A stretch of DNA of 9,698 bases, taken from Syntrophobacterales bacterium. Lineage in GTDB: Bacteria > Desulfobacterota > Syntrophobacteria > BM002. The stretch spans positions 1 through 9,698 of the forward strand of contig JAUWKY010000049.1 in NCBI GenBank assembly GCA_030613915.1, read 5' to 3'. The notes below the pieces were generated by a model that saw only the letters and a list, made by a program, of their open reading frames with translations, was not told where the DNA came from and ran no database searches. The translations under genes and the position numbers were made by a program. The first letter of the stretch is position 1, and each line of letters starts with the position of its first letter. Of this stretch, positions 5,364 through 9,698 are shown one piece after another.

Positions 5364-6251
5364 ATGCATGAATCCGAGGGAATGCACTACGAAGGAACTA
5401 TCATTCGGCCCCCAAGCGAAGCAATGAGTATACTCCTGCAGGTGACACTTGGGTGTTCGCACAACAAGTGCACTTTTTGTGGAACGTACAAAGACAAGCG
5501 CTTTACCATCAAGGATGATGATACCATTCTGGCCGATATCCTGTTTGCCTCCAAATACATGCACAACCAGCATCGCCTCTTCCTCATGGATGGCGATGCA
5601 CTGATAATCCCCCAGCGGAAACTGGTGTGGATATTGGACACGATTCAGGAACACCTTCCCTGGGTGAGAAGGGTGGGGGCGTACGGTAATGCCAAGAGCG
5701 TCAAGATGAAGAGTGACGACCAGTTGGCTCAGCTGCAGGAAAAAGGACTTGGTATTCTTTACTTGGGGGTAGAGAGCGGCGACGATGAAACCCTCAAGAA
5801 AGTTTGCAAGGGGACGAGTGCAGAAAACCTCATCGAGCAAGGGAGGCGGGTCAAGAAAGCTGGAATCAAGCTTTCGGTAACGGTACTGCTGGGAATCGCC
5901 GGACGCTCAGACTCGCTTAGGCACGCCAAGGCGACGGCAGAACTTCTCAGTGCTATGGATCCAAATTACGTTGGGGCCCTCACTGTGATGCTTCTGCCAG
6001 GTACTCCCCTGGATGAAGATTTTAGAGCAGGTCGGTTCGAACTTCTTGACACGAGTGAGCTTCTTTTGGAATTGCGAGAAATGTTTCAACATACTCATTT
6101 AAATAGTGGACTTTTTATGGCCAATCACGCCTCCAATTATCTGCCCATAAAGGCAAGAATGCCCAAAGACCGGGAGAAAATCCTTGAGCTCATTGATGCG
6201 GCTTTGCGAGGCGAGGTTGATCTCAAGCCTGAATGGATGAGGGGGTTTTAG
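5364..6251 (+). CDS. Radical-SAM protein with CX4CX2C cluster motif
   Basis: A 295-residue soluble radical-SAM enzyme, expected to bind a [4Fe-4S] cluster and cleave S-adenosylmethionine to a 5'-deoxyadenosyl radical. The cluster motif is in GCSHNKCTFCGTY: C31, C36 and C39, which is CX4CX2C rather than the canonical CX3CX2C. Other barrel features are MDGDAL at 75-80 (the usual GGDAL-type strand-2 motif), LGVESGDDETL at 134-144 (a SAM-contact segment), LLGIAG at 175-180 and LLPGTP at 210-215. The C-terminal ANHASNYLPIKARMP at 253-267 is a hallmark I associate with a conserved group of short COG1032-like proteins in anaerobes. It lacks a B12 domain, TRAM domain or extra cluster binding domain. 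The reaction is unknown to me. The ATG at 5364 has a weak GAGAGTAAG upstream. It precedes dinB on the same strand with about 120 bases between. Confidence 0.88.
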   Translation: MHESEGMHYEGTIIRPPSEAMSILLQVTLGCSHNKCTFCGTYKDKRFTIKDDDTILADILFASKYMHNQHRLFLMDGDALIIPQRKLVWILDTIQEHLPWVRRVGAYGNAKSVKMKSDDQLAQLQEKGLGILYLGVESGDDETLKKVCKGTSAENLIEQGRRVKKAGIKLSVTVLLGIAGRSDSLRHAKATAELLSAMDPNYVGALTVMLLPGTPLDEDFRAGRFELLDTSELLLELREMFQHTHLNSGLFMANHASNYLPIKARMPKDREKILELIDAALRGEVDLKPEWMRGF

Positions 6252-6313
6252 GTTGAGCCAGTTAAGCCGGTTTGACTGGCATAACCGACCTAACCGGCAA
6301 AACGGGCCAAACA
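6251..6313. repeat. Inverted array of 9-base units
   Basis: Seven consecutive 9-base blocks begin at 6251. The first two read GGTTGAGCC and AGTTAAGCC; after a middle block, the following blocks are of the opposite sense, GGCATAACC, GACCTAACC, then GGCAAAACG and a weaker copy. The perfect complements GCCGGTT (6266-6272) and AACCGGC (6292-6298) can form a stem with a 19-base loop. The array starts at the last base of the radical-SAM stop codon and lies in the leader before dinB. Confidence 0.6.
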
Positions 6314-6370
6314 AACACGGGAACAAGCAATCCAAGTCATTACTTTGCTTGGGAATACCTGACCAAGACC

Positions 6371-7549
6371 ATGGCGACTTCGAACTGGGCCAAAGCTATA
6401 ATCCACCTCGATATGGATGCCTTCTATGCCGCTGTTGAGGTACTAGACAACCCTGACCTGCAAGGAAAACCAGTCATCGTCGGCGGTAGCAAGGAGAGAG
6501 GTGTGGTCTCGTCGGCCTCCTACGAGGCCCGCACCTTTGGCGTCCATTCAGCTCAGCCGGTTGCCACAGCCATGAGGTTGTGTCCCCAGGGGATTTTCCG
6601 GCCGGTGAGAATGTGGAGGTATAAAGAGATTTCCCGGCAGATTTTTGAGATCTTTAAGCGCTTTAGCCCGCTGGTTGAACCTTTGTCCCTGGATGAAGCC
6701 TTTGTGGACGTAACTGGTTCTACACGCCTTTTCGGTACACCTGAGGAGATAGCCAAAAAGATCAAGCAGCAAGTAGTTGCAGAGACGGGACTCACTGCCT
6801 CTGCGGGTGTTGCTCCCACCAAATTCATAGCGAAGATCGCCTCAGACATTCAGAAACCCGATGGACTTACCATCGTGCCAGAAGGAAAAGTAAAAGAATT
6901 TCTGGGACCTCTGCCCATAGAGAAACTATGGGGAGTGGGCGAGAGAACTCGCAAGACCCTCGCTCACCTCGGGGTCGAGACCATCGGTGACCTGGGGTGT
7001 GTTCCCCTGGAGCTTTTGGAGAGGAAGTTGGGAAAACATGGATTGCATCTTACTCTCCTTGCCAAGGGAGTGGATGAGAGGGAGGTGGAAACAGAGCGCC
7101 AGGTTAAGTCCATTGGCCACGAGGAAACCTATAGGGAAGATATCCTGGACATGGCAATGGCAAGAAGAGTACTGCTTTCTCTCGCCACCAGGGTGGCAAA
7201 AAGGCTTCGAGGCCATGGTTTTGTAGGCAAGACTGTCACTCTCAAGGTGAAATACCACGACTTTGTCCAAATTACGCGCTCAGTCACTCTTCAAGAGCCC
7301 ACCGATGACGGCCGGGAGATATTCCAGAGTTGCTGCGACCTTTTGAGCAAGACAGAGGTCAGCAAAAGAGCAGTCAGGCTTTTTGGCATATCACTGTCTC
7401 AACTAGACCTTGCTGATAAAGAGAGGCAACTCGCTCTTTTTGAGCAGAGAAGGGAAGCGCCAAAAAGGAAGAGACTGAACAGGGCTCTGGACACTATTTC
7501 AGACAAGTACGGCGACGAGGCCATAGTGCCGGGGAGCCTTTTAGAATAG
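6371..7549 (+). CDS. dinB: DNA polymerase IV (Y-family translesion polymerase)
   Basis: A 392-residue Y-family DNA polymerase that copies past lesions at stalled forks. The palm begins with IIHLDMDAFYAAVE, with metal-binding D14 and D16, followed by the SLDEAF motif with D108 and E109. The YEARTFGV nucleotide-contact segment, the thumb with helix-hairpin-helix (KLWGVGERTRKTLAHLG) and a little-finger domain are all present. QLALF at 353-357 is a sliding-clamp binding motif; it sits about 35 residues from the C-terminus, followed by a basic stretch and a conserved-looking tail. The frame is open from a TTG at 6272, but that 33-residue extension is encoded by the 9-base repeat array and low-complexity DNA, so the ATG at 6371 is chosen although its ribosome binding site is poor. 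No SOS box was recognised upstream. Confidence 0.92.
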   Translation: MATSNWAKAIIHLDMDAFYAAVEVLDNPDLQGKPVIVGGSKERGVVSSASYEARTFGVHSAQPVATAMRLCPQGIFRPVRMWRYKEISRQIFEIFKRFSPLVEPLSLDEAFVDVTGSTRLFGTPEEIAKKIKQQVVAETGLTASAGVAPTKFIAKIASDIQKPDGLTIVPEGKVKEFLGPLPIEKLWGVGERTRKTLAHLGVETIGDLGCVPLELLERKLGKHGLHLTLLAKGVDEREVETERQVKSIGHEETYREDILDMAMARRVLLSLATRVAKRLRGHGFVGKTVTLKVKYHDFVQITRSVTLQEPTDDGREIFQSCCDLLSKTEVSKRAVRLFGISLSQLDLADKERQLALFEQRREAPKRKRLNRALDTISDKYGDEAIVPGSLLE

Positions 7550-7561
7550 TAAGCAGGAGGC

Positions 7562-7597
7562 AGCCCTTCGACGGGCTCCCCGCGACTACACGCGGGA
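7562..7597. repeat. Tandem GC-rich hairpins after dinB
   Basis: AGCCC (7562-7566) pairs with GGGCT (7573-7577), and CCCGCG (7579-7584) pairs with CGCGGG (7591-7596) across a 6-base loop. No T-run follows, so function as an intrinsic terminator for dinB is doubtful. The second hairpin resembles the palindrome at 30-47. AAGCAGG repeats flank the pair on both sides. Confidence 0.5.
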
Positions 7598-7630
7598 CAG
7601 GCAGGGCAAGCAGGCAGGAAGCAGGAGTTC

Positions 7631-7801
7631 ATGTAAATTACAAATCACAAAACCCAAATAACAAACAAGTAACAATGACCGAAATTCAAAATTCCAAACG
7701 TTCACATCATCTTAAGAAAAGAGAATTCCACTATATGTTTGGGTCATTGAGTATTGGAATTTGAGATTTATTTGTAATTTGGTGCTTGGGATTTGGGATT
7801 T
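7631..7801. repeat. AT-rich imperfect inverted repeat
   Basis: The left arm (about 7631-7700) is rich in ACAAAT, CCAAAT and AATTCCAAA words; the right arm (about 7741-7801) carries their complements (TTTGTAATTTGG, GGAATTTGA, GGGATTTGGG). An exact complementary block is CAATGACC at 7673-7680 against GGTCATTG at 7742-7749. The arms are only partly aligned. Its style matches dispersed non-coding repeats seen in environmental bacterial genomes, which is recollection and not a database result. Confidence 0.5.
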
Positions 7802-7830
7802 GTCCTTCGGACTCCCACCCTTCGGGCGGG
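7802..7830. repeat. Two small TTC-loop hairpins
   Basis: GTCC (7802-7805) pairs with GGAC (7809-7812) around TTC. Immediately after, CCCACCC (7814-7820) pairs with GGGCGGG (7824-7830) around TTC with one A-C mismatch. Adjacent small hairpins of this form suggest a structured RNA or DNA element. Confidence 0.45.
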
Positions 7831-7871
7831 TTCCCGGTTTCGAATTTTTGGTTGATCGACTAAGAAAGTAG

Positions 7872-7888
7872 GTTGGGCACAGCCCAAC
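7872..7888 (+). promoter_or_regulatory. Hairpin just upstream of nuoN
   Basis: GTTGGGC (7872-7878) and GCCCAAC (7882-7888) are perfect 7-bp complements with a 3-base ACA loop. It ends 3 bases before the GTG at 7892 and 12 bases before the ATG at 7901, occupying the place where a Shine-Dalgarno would be expected. No other ribosome binding site is evident, so it may affect translation of nuoN. Confidence 0.5.
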
Positions 7889-7891
7889 GAT

Positions 7892-9394
7892 GTGATTGCA
7901 ATGATACCTGAAGAATTCATACAGAGTAACCTCCAGGGGATCTCCTTTATTGCTCCGGAGATCATCCTGACGCTGACGATCCTTATATTGCTCTGTGTTG
8001 GGATAGTACTTCCCCATTGGCGCCACCGTCTGGTTTTTACCATTCTGGCTTTGGCGGGTCTAGCCGGATCACTCTTTCCTTTATGGAAGCTGCCGCAGCC
8101 CACACCGGATCTGACCTATCTTTCCAAGCTCTTTGTCTGGGACTGGTTGACCTTTTATTCCAAGCCATTCTTTGCTCTTGTCGGCATTTTTACCATTCTG
8201 CTAGCCCAGATTAGCGGGGAGATAGACAATTCCGAGTACAGCGAATGTACTGTCCTGGTTTTGGCTGTCACCATGGGAATGTTGCTTCTGGTTGCCTCCA
8301 CTGATCTTCTAATGATTTTCCTTGCCTTTGAGACCATGGGGATTTTGAGTTATCTGTTGGTGGGAATCAGGGCAAGAGACGAGCGCAGCGGTGAGGCGGC
8401 GCTGAAATACGTGCTTTACGGTGCCTTTACATCCGGCACCATGCTGTTCGGCTTCTCGCTGCTCTTCGGGCTTGCCGGTAGCACCGATCTTGCGGAAATT
8501 AGCCGACAGGTGGCACTTGCCAGCCAACATCCCCAAGATAGACTGTTATTAATTGTGGCCATCTTGTTTTTTATGGCCGGCCTACTCTTTAAAACGGCAT
8601 CATTTCCTTTCCACTTCTGGTGCCCTGATGTCTACGAAGGGGCGCCAACACCCATTACAGCCTTTCTCAGTGTGGGCCCAAAAGCTGCCGGGTTTGTTTT
8701 ATTCATCAGACTATTTTATCCGCTTTTCGCCTTAGGCCCGGAGGCAGGGGCATACCAAGCCATTTCCGGCCTGGAATGGCCTTCTATTTTGGCCCTGGTT
8801 TCTGCGATAACCATGACCCTGGGAAATCTTGCGGCGATCCACCAGAACAATCTCAAGCGTCTACTAGCCTATTCCAGCATCGCCCATGCCGGCTACTTGC
8901 TCATGGGTATCGTTGCCCTGAGTGATCTGGGGTTAAGGTCGGTGGTCTTTTACCTGGTGGTTTACCTTTTTATGAATCTGGGAGCCTTTGGGGTGGTTAC
9001 TATGGTGGCAGCGGCGGGGGGAAGCGAAGAAATAGATTCCTACCGGGGCCTAGGAGTCAGGGCACCTTATGTCTGTGTGGCCATGGCCATCTTTCTTTTT
9101 TCTCTCATAGGCCTGCCGCCTTTTGCCGGTTTTGTGGGAAAGGTCTATCTTTTTGCTGCGGTCATATCAAAAAAGATTTACTGGTTGGCGGCGGTGGCGG
9201 CTCTCAACACCGTCATCTCACTCTACTATTATTTGCGGATCGTCAAAGCCATGTTGTTGGAAAAGCCAACTGAAGCTGTCCAGATCCAGGTCCCTCTTAG
9301 CTCCCAGGCACTGCTTCTGGCTCTGCTGATTCCCACTCTGGGCCTGGGTATTTATTGGCAACCTCTTGCCAGGGTTGTCGGTGGGATGTTCTGA
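7892..9394 (+). CDS. nuoN: NADH-quinone oxidoreductase subunit N
   Basis: A 500-residue, about 14-helix antiporter-like subunit of respiratory complex I in the inner membrane; with NuoL and NuoM it couples quinone reduction to proton export. Charged residues expected in the membrane channel are all visible: E147 (FETMGILSY), K172 (AALKYVLYG), K234 (LLFKTASFPFHFW), K264 (VGPKAAGF) and K417 (FVGKVYLF), matching the positions known as E133, K158, K217, K247 and K395 in E. coli NuoN. K234 is followed by the CPDVYEGAPTP loop diagnostic of NuoN, and NLKRLLAYSSIAHAGY is at 320-335. Start may be GTG at 7892 or ATG at 7901; a hairpin precedes both. Length is normal (E. coli 485). It lies behind dinB and repeats, not behind nuoM, so it seems detached from its operon or at a broken operon edge. 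A sensor kinase gene follows after one base. Confidence 0.93.
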   Translation: MIAMIPEEFIQSNLQGISFIAPEIILTLTILILLCVGIVLPHWRHRLVFTILALAGLAGSLFPLWKLPQPTPDLTYLSKLFVWDWLTFYSKPFFALVGIFTILLAQISGEIDNSEYSECTVLVLAVTMGMLLLVASTDLLMIFLAFETMGILSYLLVGIRARDERSGEAALKYVLYGAFTSGTMLFGFSLLFGLAGSTDLAEISRQVALASQHPQDRLLLIVAILFFMAGLLFKTASFPFHFWCPDVYEGAPTPITAFLSVGPKAAGFVLFIRLFYPLFALGPEAGAYQAISGLEWPSILALVSAITMTLGNLAAIHQNNLKRLLAYSSIAHAGYLLMGIVALSDLGLRSVVFYLVVYLFMNLGAFGVVTMVAAAGGSEEIDSYRGLGVRAPYVCVAMAIFLFSLIGLPPFAGFVGKVYLFAAVISKKIYWLAAVAALNTVISLYYYLRIVKAMLLEKPTEAVQIQVPLSSQALLLALLIPTLGLGIYWQPLARVVGGMF

Positions 9395-9395
9395 G

Positions 9396-9698
9396 ATGTG
9401 GTATCGCAGTCTTGGATTTAAGTTGATTTGCACGGTGAGTGCAATTGCTATTCTGGGCATAGGCGTTTATGCCTCGGTGAACATTAATACCCAGAGAAAT
9501 CAGCTTATCCAGCAAGTCATTCAAAGCTCAAACCTGGTCAGTGAAACCATCAAACGTAGCATGCGCTATGACATGCTCAAGTATCAGCCCGAGAGGCTGC
9601 ACCGTGCTATCGATACCATTGGTGCCCAGGAAGGCATCGACAAGGTGCGCATTTTCAATTATTTGGGAGAGATTATCTACTCTTCCGATCGAAAAGAA
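9396..9698 (+). CDS. Membrane sensor protein, N-terminal part (probable histidine kinase)
   Basis: An open frame of 101 codons that starts at ATG 9396 and runs off the window. The N-terminus MWYRSLGFK is followed by one hydrophobic helix (about 8-28), then an extracytoplasmic stretch with a long helix (NTQRNQLIQQVIQSSNLVSE, 31-50) and a region containing EGIDKVRIFNYLGEIIYSSD (79-98). This layout matches the N-terminal TM plus periplasmic sensor half of HAMP-type histidine kinases or chemoreceptors common in Desulfobacterota and Geobacter relatives; in some of those a haem-binding CxxCH follows shortly after this point, which cannot be seen here. No kinase domain is in view, so the output domain is inferred. 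The start has GGGA (9383-9386) 9 bases upstream and lies one base after the nuoN stop, implying co-translation with nuoN. Confidence 0.72.
   Translation, partial: MWYRSLGFKLICTVSAIAILGIGVYASVNINTQRNQLIQQVIQSSNLVSETIKRSMRYDMLKYQPERLHRAIDTIGAQEGIDKVRIFNYLGEIIYSSDRKE

Larger units (their letters stand above)
7550..7891. other. Repeat-rich intergenic region
   Basis: This 342-base gap has no gene. From left to right it holds AAGCAGG direct repeats (7551, 7608, 7619) around two hairpins, an AT-rich inverted repeat (7631-7801), two short TTC-loop hairpins (7802-7830), and a 7-bp hairpin just before nuoN. It looks like a patchwork of dispersed intergenic elements. No convincing promoter for nuoN was identified. 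Confidence 0.6.

Noticed and set aside
6272..6370. 33-residue N-terminal extension of DNA polymerase IV from a TTG
   Set aside because: The extension is encoded by the 9-base repeat array and low-complexity bases, lacks family similarity, and the polymerase palm begins just after the ATG at 6371.
7562..7597. Rho-independent terminator of dinB
   Set aside because: The GC hairpins are not followed by a T-run, so they were kept as repeats only.

Overview
This window reads as a stretch of an anaerobic, probably deltaproteobacterial (Desulfobacterota-like) chromosome. The pointers are a single-cluster ferredoxin of the Desulfovibrio type, a small radical-SAM protein of a kind common in anaerobes, a complex I subunit next to a membrane sensor kinase, and intergenic DNA crowded with short inverted and periodic repeats. 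The taxon is an inference from gene style. No rRNA, tRNA, insertion sequence, phage gene or CRISPR array was found.

Layout from left to right. Positions 1-244 carry no gene but hold a GC-rich palindrome and a direct repeat - hairpin - direct repeat element. A PAS-linked histidine-kinase-like protein (245-1378, minus) follows; its phosphoacceptor His is intact but its ATP-binding lid is badly degraded. A 448-base divergent gap leads to a YciK-like short-chain dehydrogenase (1827-2564, plus), then a ferredoxin (2828-3025, plus). Converging on these is a two-gene minus-strand unit: a 14-TM drug-efflux-type MFS transporter (3586-5157) whose stop codon overlaps the GTG start of an HD-domain phosphohydrolase (3047-3589). 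Divergent from the transporter run a radical-SAM protein (5364-6251) and DNA polymerase IV (6371-7549). After 342 bases of repeat-rich DNA comes nuoN (7892-9394), the quinone-side proton-pumping subunit of complex I. One base after nuoN a membrane sensor kinase begins (9396) and runs off the right end.

There is no single pathway here; the window looks like housekeeping and accessory genes in short transcription units. The tightest couplings are MFS-HD (4-base stop/start overlap) and nuoN-sensor kinase (1-base gap). nuoN is not preceded by nuoM, so it appears detached from the body of a nuo operon.

The main unexplained structure is between genes. Three gaps (2625-2730, 5236-5337, 6251-6313) hold inverted arrays of short units in strict 7-base or 9-base phase, with different unit sequences but the same plan. 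No complete new system such as a defence island or biosynthetic cluster could be supported; the best leads are the catalytically degraded kinase, the phased inverted arrays, the CX4CX2C radical-SAM protein and the nuoN-kinase pair.
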